Shown one piece after another: positions 50,913 to 62,911 of a stretch of 64,000 nt of DNA; within the stretch, counting starts at the first letter, position 1; each line of letters starts with the position of its first letter. Position numbers and translations under genes: made by a program. The DNA is taken from the NCBI RefSeq assembly GCF_025460765.1, contig NZ_JAMWEG010000007.1, positions 124,001 through 188,000 of the forward strand, written 5' to 3'. The stretch comes from Micromonospora sp. MA102 (GTDB taxonomy: Bacteria; Actinomycetota; Actinomycetes; Mycobacteriales; Micromonosporaceae). The notes beneath the pieces are model-generated. The model did not search any database. It saw only the letters and a program-made list of their open reading frames with translations, and was not told the origin of the DNA.

Positions 50913-52051
50913 GGTGCACACTCCACGATCACGTCCAGCGCCCGTTCGAAGTCGGCCCGGTCGACCCCCGCGCTGATGGTCAGCCGGAGCCGGGACCGGC
51001 TGTCCGGGGTGGACGGCGGCCGGAAGCAGCCCACCGCGACGCCCCGGTCCCGGCAGTCGGCCGCCCAGGCGGTCGCCGCCTCCGGGCCGGGGGCGGTCAC
51101 CGAGACCACCGCCCCGTCGGGCGCGGAAACGTCCAGGCCCGCCCCGCCCAGCCGGCGCACCGCGAGGGCGGCCCGCTCGGCCAGCTCGGCGCGCAGGCCG
51201 TCGCCGGAGCGGGCCAGCCGCACCGCGGCGCGTACCCCGGCCACCACGGCGGGCGGCGGCGCGGTGTCGAAGATGAAGGTGCGACCGGTCTCCACCAGGT
51301 GCCGGACGAACTCGGCCGGCCCGGCCACCACCCCGCCGGCGCCGCCGAGCGCCTTGGACAGGGTGGCCGTCACCACCACGTCCGGCTCGCCGGCCAGCCC
51401 CGCCGCGGCCACCCCGCCGGCCCCGGCCGGCCCGGTGACGCCGAGCGCGTGCGCGTCGTCGACCAGCAGCAGCGCGCCGTGCCGGCGGGCCACGGCGTGC
51501 AGCGCGGCCAGCGGGGCGAGGTCGCCGTCGACGGAGAACACCGACTCGGTCACCACCACCGCCGGGCGGCCCGGAGCGGCGGCCAGCGCGGCGGCCACCG
51601 CCTCGACGTCGGCGTGCGGGGTGACGATCGTCTCGGCGCCGGAGATCCGGCAGCCGTCGATCAGCGAGGCGTGGTTGTGGGCGTCGGAGACGAGCAGCGT
51701 GCGGGGCTGCACCAGGCCTCGGACGGCGGCGAGGTTGGCCAGGTAGCCGGAGGAGAAGACCAGCGCCCGGTCGACGCCGAGCCAGCCGGCCAGGTCGTCC
51801 TCGAGGGCGTGGTGCAGGTCCGTCGAGCCGCGCACCAGCCGCGACCCGGTGGCGCCCAGCCCGTACGCCGACAGCGCCCGCCCGGCGGCGGCCGTGACCT
51901 CCGGGTGGGTGGCCAGGCCGAGGTAGTCGTTGCCGGCCAGGTCGACCACGGCGTCGGCGGCGGCGCGCGGGCGCAGGGTGCGGGTGAGCCCCGCCTTGGC
52001 CCGCAGCTCGGCGCGGCGGTCCAGGGCCGCCAGCCAGTCCGCCACCGTCAC
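50909..52051 (-). CDS. bioF: 8-amino-7-oxononanoate synthase
   Basis: A 380-residue PLP-dependent enzyme joining pimeloyl thioester and L-alanine. [39 protein letters not shown] with the cofactor Asp/His, and [11 protein letters not shown] with the Schiff-base Lys are all present. GTG 52051 follows GGAAGGAAC. It is the first gene of the leftward biotin transcript and diverges from bioB with a 162-base intergenic region. I found no clear BioQ- or BirA-type operator there. Confidence 0.95.
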   Translation of the reverse strand: MTVADWLAALDRRAELRAKAGLTRTLRPRAAADAVVDLAGNDYLGLATHPEVTAAAGRALSAYGLGATGSRLVRGSTDLHHALEDDLAGWLGVDRALVFSSGYLANLAAVRGLVQPRTLLVSDAHNHASLIDGCRISGAETIVTPHADVEAVAAALAAAPGRPAVVVTESVFSVDGDLAPLAALHAVARRHGALLLVDDAHALGVTGPAGAGGVAAAGLAGEPDVVVTATLSKALGGAGGVVAGPAEFVRHLVETGRTFIFDTAPPPAVVAGVRAAVRLARSGDGLRAELAERAALAVRRLGGAGLDVSAPDGAVVSVTAPGPEAATAWAADCRDRGVAVGCFRPPSTPDSRSRLRLTISAGVDRADFERALDVIVECAP

Positions 52052-52213
52052 GTTCCTTCCCCAGACCCGCCGCCCGTCCGGGCGCTTCCGCGGGGCGAAG
52101 TTACCACCCGGCCGGAGAGCCCCGGCGTGGCGCTGTCCGGCTCGCCGGGCCTGCTGGCGGGGGCCCGACGCGGCCGTTTCCCGGGCTCCGGGCGGCCTTG
52201 TAGGGTACGAGCC

Positions 52214-53209
52214 ATGCCAGAGATCCTCGACCAGGCCCGGACCCAGGTGCTGGAGAACGGCGTCGGCCTCGACGAGGCCGGTGTCCTCGCCGTGCTGAAC
52301 CTGCCCGACGAGCACCTGCCCGCCGCCCTCCAGCTCGCCCACGAGGTGCGGATGCGCTGGTGCGGCCCGGAGGTCGAGGTCGAGGGCATCGTCTCGCTGA
52401 AGACCGGCGGCTGCCCGGAGGACTGCCACTTCTGCTCGCAGTCCGGCCTGTTCACCTCGCCGGTCCGCTCGGTCTGGCTGGACATCCCCGCGCTGGTCGA
52501 GGCGGCGAAGCAGACCGCGGCGACCGGGGCGACCGAGTTCTGCATCGTGGCCGCCGTGCGCGGCCCGGACGCGCGGCTCATGAAGCAGATGCGCGAGGGT
52601 GTCGCCGCCATCAGGGCGGAGGTCGACATCCAGGTCGCCGCCTCGCTCGGCATGCTCACCCAGGAGCAGGTCGACGAGCTGGTCGAGATGGGTGTGCACC
52701 GCTACAACCACAACCTGGAGACCTGCCGCTCCTACTTCCCGAACGTGGTCACCACGCACTCCTGGGAGGAGCGCTGGGGGACGTTGAAGATGGTCCGCGA
52801 GTCCGGCATGGAGGTCTGCTGCGGCGGCATCCTCGGCCTGGGCGAGACGGTGGAGCAGCGCGCCGAGTTCGCCGCGCAGCTCGCCGAGCTGGACCCGCAC
52901 GAGGTGCCGCTGAACTTCTTGAACCCCCGCCCGGGCACCCCGCTCGCCGACCGCCCCGTGGTGGAGGGCAAGGACGCGCTGCGCGCCATCGCCGCGTTCC
53001 GGCTGGCCATGCCGCGCACCATCCTCCGCTACGCGGGCGGCCGGGAGCTGACCCTCGGCGACCTGGGCACCCGCGACGGTCTGCTCGGCGGCATCAACGC
53101 GGTGATCGTCGGCAACTACCTGACCACGCTGGGCCGGCCGGCGACCGCCGACCTGCAGCTGCTGGACGACCTGAAGATGCCGGTGAAGGCGCTCTCCGCC
53201 ACCCTGTGA
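52214..53209 (+). CDS. bioB: biotin synthase
   Basis: A 331-residue radical SAM enzyme inserting sulfur into dethiobiotin. The 4Fe-4S motif is [14 protein letters not shown], followed by the 2Fe-2S ligands in [24 protein letters not shown] and [11 protein letters not shown], with the Arg near [11 protein letters not shown]. It lacks the C-terminal tail of enterobacterial enzymes. ATG 52214 lies seven bases after TAGGGT (52201-52206), so the transcript is probably leaderless. A BsaP-like gene starts seven bases after its stop. Confidence 0.96.
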   Translation: MPEILDQARTQVLENGVGLDEAGVLAVLNLPDEHLPAALQLAHEVRMRWCGPEVEVEGIVSLKTGGCPEDCHFCSQSGLFTSPVRSVWLDIPALVEAAKQTAATGATEFCIVAAVRGPDARLMKQMREGVAAIRAEVDIQVAASLGMLTQEQVDELVEMGVHRYNHNLETCRSYFPNVVTTHSWEERWGTLKMVRESGMEVCCGGILGLGETVEQRAEFAAQLAELDPHEVPLNFLNPRPGTPLADRPVVEGKDALRAIAAFRLAMPRTILRYAGGRELTLGDLGTRDGLLGGINAVIVGNYLTTLGRPATADLQLLDDLKMPVKALSATL

Positions 53210-53216
53210 GGACGAC

Positions 53217-53483
53217 GTGACCGAGCTTGTCGAGCCCGCCGCCGGCCCGCTTCGCCCCCGCGGTGGGGGACATGCGGACGACCAGCGCGAGCCCGCCGCG
53301 GCGCCACGCTGGTGCGACCGCTGCGGCGAGTCCGTGGCGGCGGGCCCGCACGAGGCGTGCGCGGCGGCCCGGGCGCTGGAGCCGCCGCGCTGGTGCGCGC
53401 ACTGCCGGCGGCGGATGAAGGTGCAGGTCGTGCCGACCGGCTGGTCGGCGGTCTGCGTCGAGCACGGCGAGATCCGGGGTTGA
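53217..53483 (+). CDS. bsaP: biotin synthase auxiliary protein-like small Cys-rich protein
   Basis: An 88-residue protein with an acidic/Pro-rich N-terminal third and a C-terminal Cys-rich part: [35 protein letters not shown] and CVEHG. Six cysteines and two histidines are available for an iron-sulfur cluster or zinc. Its position directly after bioB and its pattern match the actinobacterial BsaP family, reported to be needed for BioB activity in mycobacteria. GTG 53217 has AGGACG nearby and is seven bases from the bioB stop. Confidence 0.8.
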   Translation: MTELVEPAAGPLRPRGGGHADDQREPAAAPRWCDRCGESVAAGPHEACAAARALEPPRWCAHCRRRMKVQVVPTGWSAVCVEHGEIRG

Positions 53484-53485
53484 CC

Positions 53486-53992
53486 GTGCTGCGGGGGCGG
53501 GCGGTGACCTTGCGGCCGGCGACCGACACCGACGTGCCGGCCCTCGCGGCGATCCGCGCCGCCCCGGAGGTGCGCCACTGGTGGCGGGGCGGGGACGACC
53601 TGGCCGAGGCGGTGCGCGCCGACCTGGCCGACGGGGACCTCACCACCTACGTTATCGAGCACGACGGCCGGCTGATCGGCGCCATCCAGTGGTACGCGGA
53701 GACCGACCCCGACTACCGCCACGCCAGCCTCGACATCTTCCTCGACCCGGCGGCCCGCGGCGCCGGGCTCGGCGGGGACGCCATCCGCACCCTGGTCCGG
53801 CACCTCGTCGACGAGTACGGCCACCACCGGTTCACCATCGACCCGGCGGCGGCGAACACCGCGGCGATCCGGGCGTACGCGAAGGTGGGGTTCCGGCCGG
53901 TCGGCATCATGCGCCGCTACGAGCGGGGCGCGGACGGCCGCTGGCACGACGCCCTGCTCATGGACCTGCTCGCCGACGAACTGGCCGACTGA
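53486..53992 (+). CDS. GNAT acetyltransferase, aminoglycoside 6'-acetyltransferase-like
   Basis: A 168-residue acetyltransferase. VTLRPATDTDVPALAAI opens the fold, VIEHDGRLIGAIQWYAETDPDYRHASLDIFLDPAARGAGLG covers the acetyl-CoA pyrophosphate loop, and FTIDPAAANTAAIRAYAKVGF is the C-terminal motif. It resembles AAC(6')-Ib-like proteins, but resistance is not implied by sequence alone. GTG 53486 is three bases past the BsaP stop; TTG 53480, overlapping that stop, is an alternative. It is transcribed with the biotin genes. Confidence 0.85.
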   Translation: MLRGRAVTLRPATDTDVPALAAIRAAPEVRHWWRGGDDLAEAVRADLADGDLTTYVIEHDGRLIGAIQWYAETDPDYRHASLDIFLDPAARGAGLGGDAIRTLVRHLVDEYGHHRFTIDPAAANTAAIRAYAKVGFRPVGIMRRYERGADGRWHDALLMDLLADELAD

Positions 53993-54011
53993 GCCGCCCG
54001 GACCGGCCCGC

Positions 54012-54536
54012 TCAGCGAGTCCCGATCCAGTAGCGCCGGAGCCGGCCCAGCTCGGTGTCCCGCACGTCCTCCAGCACGCCGCCGTGCCGTTCGATCGTGC
54101 GCGCCGAGGCGGTGTTGTCGACGTCGCAGGTGACCAGCACACGGTCGATGCCCTGTCGGGCTGCCTCGGCGAGCGCCTCCCCGAGCGCGAAGATCGCCAG
54201 CCCGCGCCGGCGGGCCGCCGGCCGCACCCCGTAGCCGATGTGGCCGCCGGCCTGGAGCAGGAAGTCGTTGAGGCGCAGCCGCAGGCTGACGGCGCCCAGC
54301 ACCTCGTCACCCTCGACGATCCACCAGTAGAGCGCCGGGACCAGCCCTTCCGGCAGCCGGGACTCGTCCGCGGCGTCGTTGAGCTGGCGGACCCAGGTCG
54401 CGAAGCCCTCCGGCGAGTCGACGTCGTCGCTCGGCTTCAGCCCGCTGCCGTCCTGGTGGACGCCTCGCCCCCAGTCGTCCCGGGCGGCCAGCCAGGACCG
54501 GTGCAGACGGGCGGTCGGGGTGATCAGCTCCGGCAT
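54012..54536 (-). CDS. GNAT acetyltransferase
   Basis: A 174-residue acetyltransferase. PALYWWIVEGDEVLGAVSLRLRLNDFLLQAGGHIGYGVRPAARRRGLA contains the R-x-x-G-x-A-type acetyl-CoA loop, and VLVTCDVDNTASARTIERHGG the C-terminal helix. The target is unknown; it resembles acetyltransferases acting on small molecules rather than ribosomal-protein N-termini. It converges with the acetyltransferase gene at 53486 after a 19-base gap. Confidence 0.88.
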   Translation of the reverse strand: MPELITPTARLHRSWLAARDDWGRGVHQDGSGLKPSDDVDSPEGFATWVRQLNDAADESRLPEGLVPALYWWIVEGDEVLGAVSLRLRLNDFLLQAGGHIGYGVRPAARRRGLAIFALGEALAEAARQGIDRVLVTCDVDNTASARTIERHGGVLEDVRDTELGRLRRYWIGTR

Positions 54537-54587
54537 GCGGGCATGCTAGCGGCGTGATCCGTGGCTCGGCCACCGAGTTCCGGGCGG

Positions 54588-55109
54588 TCAGCCGTTCCAG
54601 AGCAGGTGGCCGTCGGGGAGGCGGCGGGCGCCCTCGGCGGGGCGGTGCGGGCTGAGCCGGCCGCCGGGCATGAGGTGCGCGACGGGCACCCCGCGACCGA
54701 GCACCGCCACGTCGGCGACGAGCCGCCGGTGGCAGCGCCACCAGACGCTCTCGCTGCACATCACGGCGGTGGTCCGGCGTTCCGCGTCGGCGAGCACCTC
54801 GTCCAGGGCCGCGTCGAACTCCGGCGTGCGGGTGTGGGCGGCGTACGCCCGGAACGCCGGCACGGTCCACCAGGTGTCCGGCTCCGGTTCCCCGGCCGGC
54901 ACGTGCCGGCGGCCGCCGAGCCGGGGCTCCCACCGGTAGTCGATGCCCCGCTCCGGCAGCCAGCGTTCGAGCTCCTCCCGCCGCACGTCGGGGTTGGTCC
55001 GGCTGGCCGGGTAGCGCCGCACGTCCACGACGAGAGCCACCCCGGCGCCCGCCAGCAGGTCCCCCAACCGCTCCCGGTCGGCGGCCCCGTGCCCCACCGT
55101 CACCAACAC
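54588..55109 (-). CDS. DUF488-family protein
   Basis: A 173-residue cytoplasmic protein of the DUF488 family. VTVGHGAADRERLGDLLAGAGVALVVDVRRYPASRTNPDV is the typical N-terminus and AVMCSESVWWRCHRRLVADVAVLGRGVPVAHL the conserved Cys-containing C-terminal motif. The family is common in bacteria and has no established function. GTG 55109 is preceded by GGGGG; the start is somewhat uncertain. A strong terminator for the next gene lies just upstream. Confidence 0.85.
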   Translation of the reverse strand: MLVTVGHGAADRERLGDLLAGAGVALVVDVRRYPASRTNPDVRREELERWLPERGIDYRWEPRLGGRRHVPAGEPEPDTWWTVPAFRAYAAHTRTPEFDAALDEVLADAERRTTAVMCSESVWWRCHRRLVADVAVLGRGVPVAHLMPGGRLSPHRPAEGARRLPDGHLLWNG

Positions 55110-55132
55110 ACCCCCAGGATCCCCCGAATCCT

Positions 55133-55167
55133 GGACAGTTGCCGTTCACATCGAACGGCAACTGTCC
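55133..55167 (-). terminator. 15-bp perfect terminator after the endoglucanase gene
   Basis: GGACAGTTGCCGTTC (55133-55147) and GAACGGCAACTGTCC (55153-55167) with a five-base loop lie 14 bases past the GH9 stop. Confidence 0.88.
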
Positions 55168-55181
55168 AAGATCTGGAAGGG

Positions 55182-58304
<3,123 letters not shown>

Positions 58305-58343
58305 TCATGTGCCGTCCCCTCTCCCGAACTCGGAGGATTCCTC

Positions 58344-59120
58344 ATGCCACAGCGTCGGCACGTGGCGCGCGCTGTCGTCACCGCGTCCGCGGCCGCGACC
58401 TGCCTCGCTCTCGCCACCCCGGCTTGGGCGTCGGCCGCCGTCACCAATCCCACCCTCCGTCAGGCCAACCAGCACATCCTGGCGAACGACAACGGCTTCA
58501 ACGAGGGCTTCGGCAAGTGCGCCGGCGCGGACCAGCAGGCCGGCCAGGACATCTGGGTCTTCATCTGGCCTGGTAACAAGGTCGAGAGCGTCGACGCCGT
58601 GAAGATCGGCTGGGACACCGACAACAACGGCACGGCGGACACCTTCAAGACGCTCGCCGACGGCCACTTCACGACCGACAACGGCGCCAAGAAGGTCTGG
58701 TTCGCGACGCCGACGGGCTGGAAGCTGGAGAGCGGCGAGTCGACCATCCACGGGCAGGTACCGCAGGACCGCTTCAACCTGACCCACACCTGCGCCGGCA
58801 CCTCGACGTCGACCGGGTCCCCGTCCCCGTCCGCGTCGTCGACCGGCAGCCCGACGCCGACCCCGACGACCCCGGGTGAGGAGACGCCGACCCCGACGCC
58901 GGGCGGCTCGGAGAACCCGTCCGAGAACCCGTCGGGCACCCCGGCGCCCGGCACCTCGGTCGGCGGCGGCCAGGGCGGCGGCAGCGGCACCGAGGGCGGC
59001 CTGCCGCTCACCGGCGTGGCCGCGACCAGCATCTCGCTCACCGGCCTCGCCCTGATCGGCGGCGGTGTCCTCCTGATGGTGCTGCGGCGCCGCCGGGACC
59101 GGATCACCTTCACGAGCTGA
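58344..59120 (+). CDS. sortase-anchored (LPXTG-type) surface protein
   Basis: A 258-residue cell-wall protein. A signal peptide (about 1-32, ending WASA) precedes a compact N-terminal domain of about 120 residues with the segments NDNGFNEGFGKCAGADQQ and VWFATPTGWKLESGE. A Ser/Thr/Pro-rich spacer (about 150-215) follows. The sorting signal is LPLTG near residue 223, then a hydrophobic helix and RRRRDR. ATG 58344 follows CGGAGGA. Sortase E-type enzymes prefer LAXTG in streptomycetes, so LPLTG may use a different sortase. No adhesion domain is identified. Confidence 0.85.
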   Translation: MPQRRHVARAVVTASAAATCLALATPAWASAAVTNPTLRQANQHILANDNGFNEGFGKCAGADQQAGQDIWVFIWPGNKVESVDAVKIGWDTDNNGTADTFKTLADGHFTTDNGAKKVWFATPTGWKLESGESTIHGQVPQDRFNLTHTCAGTSTSTGSPSPSASSTGSPTPTPTTPGEETPTPTPGGSENPSENPSGTPAPGTSVGGGQGGGSGTEGGLPLTGVAATSISLTGLALIGGGVLLMVLRRRRDRITFTS

Positions 59121-59129
59121 GCCGGCTCG

Positions 59130-59167
59130 GGAACCGGCCGTCGGACCCCGGTCCGGCGGCCGGTTCC
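59130..59167 (+). terminator. terminator after the surface-protein gene
   Basis: GGAACCGGCCG (59130-59140) and CGGCCGGTTCC (59157-59167) form an 11-bp stem with a nested CGGACC/GGTCCG pairing inside the loop. Confidence 0.8.
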
Positions 59168-59213
59168 GCCGTTCGGGACCACGGCGGCAACCCCGCGCCG
59201 ATATGATCTTGGG

Positions 59214-59738
59214 GTGGACGCTCTCGACCCGACCCGCACCGCCGTCGTCCTGATCGACCTCCAGCGTCGCATCGTGGACCTGCCGACCGCCCCGCACACC
59301 GGCCCGGAGGTGGTCGCGCGCTGCCTCGCCCTCGCCGAGGCGGCCCGCGCCGCCGGCGCCACCGTGGTGGTGGTCCGCGTCGACCGGCCCGGCCCCGATC
59401 CGCAGCCGCCGGGCAGCGAACTGCTGCCCGAGGTGGCGCCCCGCGAGGGCGACGTGGCGGTGGTCAAGCACACCTGGGGCGCCTTCCACGACACCGGGCT
59501 GGACGCCGCGCTGCGGGCCCGCGGGGTGGACACCCTGGTGATCGGCGGGATCGCCACCAACTTCGGCGTGGAGCAGACCGCCCGCATCGGCGACGAGATC
59601 GGCTACCGGGTGGTGCTGCCGCACGACGCGATGTCCGGGTTGGACGCGTACGCCCACGAGTTCGCCGTCGACTACGTCTTCCGGCGGCTCGGCACGGTGT
59701 GCACGACCGCGGAGGCGATCGCGGCGCTGGGCGGTTGA
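59214..59738 (+). CDS. isochorismatase-family cysteine-hydrolase fold protein without catalytic Cys
   Basis: A 174-residue hydrolase-fold protein. VVLIDLQRRIVD holds the catalytic Asp and VVKHTWGAFHDTGL the Lys. In the third motif, VIGGIATNFGVEQTARIGDEIGY, the position usually filled by Cys has Gly, as in isochorismatases proper and some other members. Amidohydrolase activity is therefore unlikely and its substrate is unknown. GTG 59214 lies six bases after TATGAT (59202-59207), a strong leaderless promoter. Confidence 0.86.
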   Translation: MDALDPTRTAVVLIDLQRRIVDLPTAPHTGPEVVARCLALAEAARAAGATVVVVRVDRPGPDPQPPGSELLPEVAPREGDVAVVKHTWGAFHDTGLDAALRARGVDTLVIGGIATNFGVEQTARIGDEIGYRVVLPHDAMSGLDAYAHEFAVDYVFRRLGTVCTTAEAIAALGG

Positions 59739-60005
59739 ACCGGTCGGGGCACCGATCCGTACTGACGGGTAACCCGGTCGACGCCGCCCGGAGCTGGATC
59801 ACATAATCGACGGTCTTCTATATTCTTCCCGCGTACCCCCAGGTCACGCCGCCGGTGGTCGGGCCGCGACGCGTCGCGGTGACCGGCCGGGCGTCCTGGC
59901 ATACGAGCGTACGGTTGCCCGCCGGCTCGGCCGCGCGGGACAGTACGCGACACCAGCGGTGCCATCGACGCCGCCGCTCCCCCGGACAACCCTGAGGAGA
60001 ACGCG

Positions 60006-61571
60006 ATGGCTCTCAGACTCGCCGACGGCACCTCCTGGTCCGACATCCTCGCCCGCGCGGTGGCCGCCACGCCGGAAGCCTTCGGCACCGCGCCCGACGG
60101 CACCGCCACCCTGCACAACCTGGTCGAGGGCGGGTGGCGGGCGGTCGGCGCGCCGACCCCGGTGCGCACCCCCGTCGACAACACCGTGCTGGTCAACCTG
60201 GCCCGCCTCGACGCCGAGGCGGCGCGCGCCGCGGTCGCACACGCCGCCGCCGCGCACCGCGAGTGGGCGCAGACCCCGCTGGTCGAGCGCAAGGCCCGGG
60301 TCGACGACGCCCTGGACGCGCTCACCGCCCACCGCGACCTGCTCGCCCTGCTGCTGGTGTGGGAGATCGGCAAGCCGTGGCGGCTGGCCTGCGCCGACGT
60401 CGACCGCGCGCTCGACGGCGTCCGCTGGTACGTGCAGGAGATCGACCGGATGCTCGCCGACGGCCGCGAGCCGCTGCCCGGCCCGGTCAGCAACATCGCC
60501 TCCTGGAACTACCCCATGAGCGTGCTCGTGCATGCCGAACTGGTGCAGTTGCTCGCCGGCAACGCGGTGATCGCCAAGACCCCGTCCCAGGGCGGGGCGG
60601 TCTGCCTCACCGTGGCGCACGCGCTGATGCGCCGCGCCGGGCTGCCCGCCACCCTGCTCTCCGGCAGCGGCGAGGAACTCTCCGAGGTGCTGGTCCGGGC
60701 CCCGGAGATCGGCGCGGTGGCATTCGTCGGCGGCCGCTCCAACGGCGGCAAGGTGGCCGCGGCGCTGCTCGACTCCGACAAGCGGCACTTCATCGAGCAG
60801 GAGGGCCTCAACGCCTGGGGCATCTGGAACTTCTCCCGGTGGGACCTGCTCGCCGCGCACCTCAAGAAGGGCTTCGAGTACGGCAAGCAGCGCTGCACGG
60901 CGTACCCGCGGTTCGTGGTCCAGCGCGACCTGGTCGACGAGTTCCTCGACATGTACCTGCCGGTGGTGCGCTCCGTCCGGTTCGGACACCCGCTCGCCGT
61001 GGGTGACGACTGGTCGGCCGGCGACCCGCTGCCCGAGCTGGACTTCGGTCCGCTCATCAGCGCGGCCAAGGCCGAGGAGCTGCGCCGCAAGGTCGACGAG
61101 GCGGTCCGCGGCGGCGCGGTGCCCCTGCACCGGGGCAAGCTGGACGGCGCGCCGTTCCTCGACGGGCAGGACACCTCGGCGTACGTGGCGCCGGCGGTGC
61201 TGCTCGCCCCGCCCGGCCGGTCCCGGCTCATGCACGCCGAGCCGTTCGGCCCGGTGGACACCATCGTCGTGGTGGACACCACCGACGAGCTGCTGGCCCA
61301 GATGAACGCGTCCAACGGCGCGCTGGTCGCCTCCCTGGCCTGCGACGACGAGGAGCTGGCCGGCAAGCTCGCGGTCGACCTCCAGGCGTTCAAGGTGGGC
61401 ATCAACAAGCCCCGCTCCCGTGGCGACCGGGACGAGCCGTTCGGCGGCCGGGGCGCGTCCTGGAAGGGCGCGTTCGTCGGCGGCGACCTGCTGGTGCAGG
61501 CGGTCACCGTGGGCGGCGACGGCCGGCTCTACGGCAACTTCCCCGACTACAGCAGCTACCCGGCGACCTGA
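60006..61571 (+). CDS. aldehyde dehydrogenase family protein
   Basis: A 521-residue NAD(P)-dependent dehydrogenase. SNIASWNYPMSVLVHAELVQLLAGNAVIAKTP matches the cofactor-binding region, with catalytic Glu266 in EQEGLNAWGI and catalytic Cys297 in GKQRCTAYPR. The usual ELGG next to Glu is EGLN. RSRGDRDEPFGGRGASWKG is the C-terminal motif. The subgroup is not a classical betaine or phenylacetaldehyde dehydrogenase by these motifs. ATG 60006 follows TGAGGAGAAC. The preceding 267-base gap has an AT-rich patch (59799-59832) that may hold its promoter. Confidence 0.92.
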   Translation: MALRLADGTSWSDILARAVAATPEAFGTAPDGTATLHNLVEGGWRAVGAPTPVRTPVDNTVLVNLARLDAEAARAAVAHAAAAHREWAQTPLVERKARVDDALDALTAHRDLLALLLVWEIGKPWRLACADVDRALDGVRWYVQEIDRMLADGREPLPGPVSNIASWNYPMSVLVHAELVQLLAGNAVIAKTPSQGGAVCLTVAHALMRRAGLPATLLSGSGEELSEVLVRAPEIGAVAFVGGRSNGGKVAAALLDSDKRHFIEQEGLNAWGIWNFSRWDLLAAHLKKGFEYGKQRCTAYPRFVVQRDLVDEFLDMYLPVVRSVRFGHPLAVGDDWSAGDPLPELDFGPLISAAKAEELRRKVDEAVRGGAVPLHRGKLDGAPFLDGQDTSAYVAPAVLLAPPGRSRLMHAEPFGPVDTIVVVDTTDELLAQMNASNGALVASLACDDEELAGKLAVDLQAFKVGINKPRSRGDRDEPFGGRGASWKGAFVGGDLLVQAVTVGGDGRLYGNFPDYSSYPAT

Positions 61572-61586
61572 CCGGGCCGGGAGCGG

Positions 61587-61624
61587 ACACGGGCAGGGCC
61601 CCCTCACCGGGGGCCCTGCCGTGT
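61587..61624 (+). terminator. strong terminator after the aldehyde dehydrogenase gene
   Basis: ACACGGGCAGGGCCCCC (61587-61603) and GGGGGCCCTGCCGTGT (61609-61624) pair over 16 positions with one bulged base and a five-base loop. Confidence 0.88.
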
Positions 61625-61754
61625 CACCGTCCCCCGCATCGGAGGTCGGCCCGGTGGCGCCGGTGACCCGGCGCCGGTGCGCGGTCGCCCGCCGGCCCGC
61701 GTCCCGTACCGCGCCGTTGGGGCCCGGGACGCGTCGCGGCGCGCGACCGTGGAG

Positions 61755-62831
61755 TCAGGACGACCGGCGCGACCGCGCGACCGCGCCGGCCTGCCGGGGC
61801 GGCACGGCCGGGCGGGGCGCCAGCGGCACCGTCACGGTCACCACGGCGCCGTCCCGCTCGACCGTCGTGGGCCGGTCCAGGAGGCGTACGGCGCGCAGCA
61901 TCGGGGTGTTCTCGGCCTGCACGTGCAGCAGCACGGCCGCGTACCCGGCCCGGTCGGCGTGCCCGAGCAGGCGCCGCAGCAGGGCCGAGCCGAGGCCCCG
62001 GCGCTGCCAGTCGTCCCGCACCAGCAGCGCCGCCTCCGCCTCGTCCCCCTCGCCGAGCAGGTTGGCCATGGCGACCACGGGCGCTTCGGCCCCACCGGCC
62101 GCGGCGACCAGGGTCAGCCCCCGGGCCGGTTCGAGGAGCCGCCGCAGCCGGGCCGGCGCCGGCTGCGCCCCGCTCAGGTAGCGCCGGCGGCGGCTCCGGT
62201 CCGAGCACCCCGCGTGCAGCTCCAGCACGCCCGGCAGGTCGTCGGCGGTGGCCGGCCGCACCGGCACCTCGGCCGTGTCCGGCAGCACGAGGGTGACCCG
62301 GTCGGCGTCCCGGCGGGCCACCGTGGCGGCCAGCTCGACCAGGGCCTGGGCGCGGGCGTACTCGGCCGGGGTGAAGGTGGGCTCCCGCCGGCGCAGCTCG
62401 TACGAGCCGCCGGCCGGGTCGGCCAGCAGCATCGTGGTGTCGTCCACCCCGCCCGGTGGGGCGGCCGCCGTCGGCCGCCAGGTCACCGCGTCCGCGCCGA
62501 GCAGGACGCGCAGTGTCTCGCCGGCCGCGTCCGGGTCCCGGACCAGCCGGCCGGCCAGGCCGAGCACCCGGGTCGGCTGGTCGGCCAGACCGCGCGCCTC
62601 GCTGCGCGCGACCCAGCAGTCCCGCCCGCGCCCCCGTTCGACGGCCGCCCGCAGGTCGGCCTCGGTGAGCCGGTCGGGCGCGTCGACCAGGAAGTCGTCG
62701 ACCGCCCCCAGCTCGGTGGTGTGGACCTGCACGGTGAGGATGTTGACCCCACGCAACGCGAGGCTCGCCGTGAGCACCGACAGGTAGCCCGGCCGGTCGT
62801 CCACGGTGGCACGGATCCGCCACAGCGCCAT
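61755..62831 (-). CDS. ACT-domain protein fused to a GNAT acetyltransferase domain
   Basis: A 358-residue cytoplasmic protein. An N-terminal ACT-like domain (about 1-75, ALWRIRATVDDRPGYLSVLTASLALRGVNILTVQVH) is followed by a linker domain, then a GNAT acetyltransferase domain (about 185-335, VPVRPATADDLPGVLELH and VRDDWQRRGLGSALLRRLL). This fits proteins in which an amino acid bound by ACT controls acetylation of a partner, but I cannot identify the ligand. ATG 62831 is preceded by GGAAGGGAGC. It follows another ACT-domain gene on the same strand. Confidence 0.85.
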   Translation of the reverse strand: MALWRIRATVDDRPGYLSVLTASLALRGVNILTVQVHTTELGAVDDFLVDAPDRLTEADLRAAVERGRGRDCWVARSEARGLADQPTRVLGLAGRLVRDPDAAGETLRVLLGADAVTWRPTAAAPPGGVDDTTMLLADPAGGSYELRRREPTFTPAEYARAQALVELAATVARRDADRVTLVLPDTAEVPVRPATADDLPGVLELHAGCSDRSRRRRYLSGAQPAPARLRRLLEPARGLTLVAAAGGAEAPVVAMANLLGEGDEAEAALLVRDDWQRRGLGSALLRRLLGHADRAGYAAVLLHVQAENTPMLRAVRLLDRPTTVERDGAVVTVTVPLAPRPAVPPRQAGAVARSRRSS

Positions 62832-62911
62832 GGTTCGCTCCCTTCCTCACCACCGACCCTGCCGGGTGCCTGTTGCGCCCCCGTTGCCCACCGGTGAAAC
62901 GGTGGGACCGG

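Noticed and set aside
52052..52213. A BioQ or BirA operator between bioF and bioB
   Set aside because: No convincing inverted repeat of the known types was found in the 162-base region.
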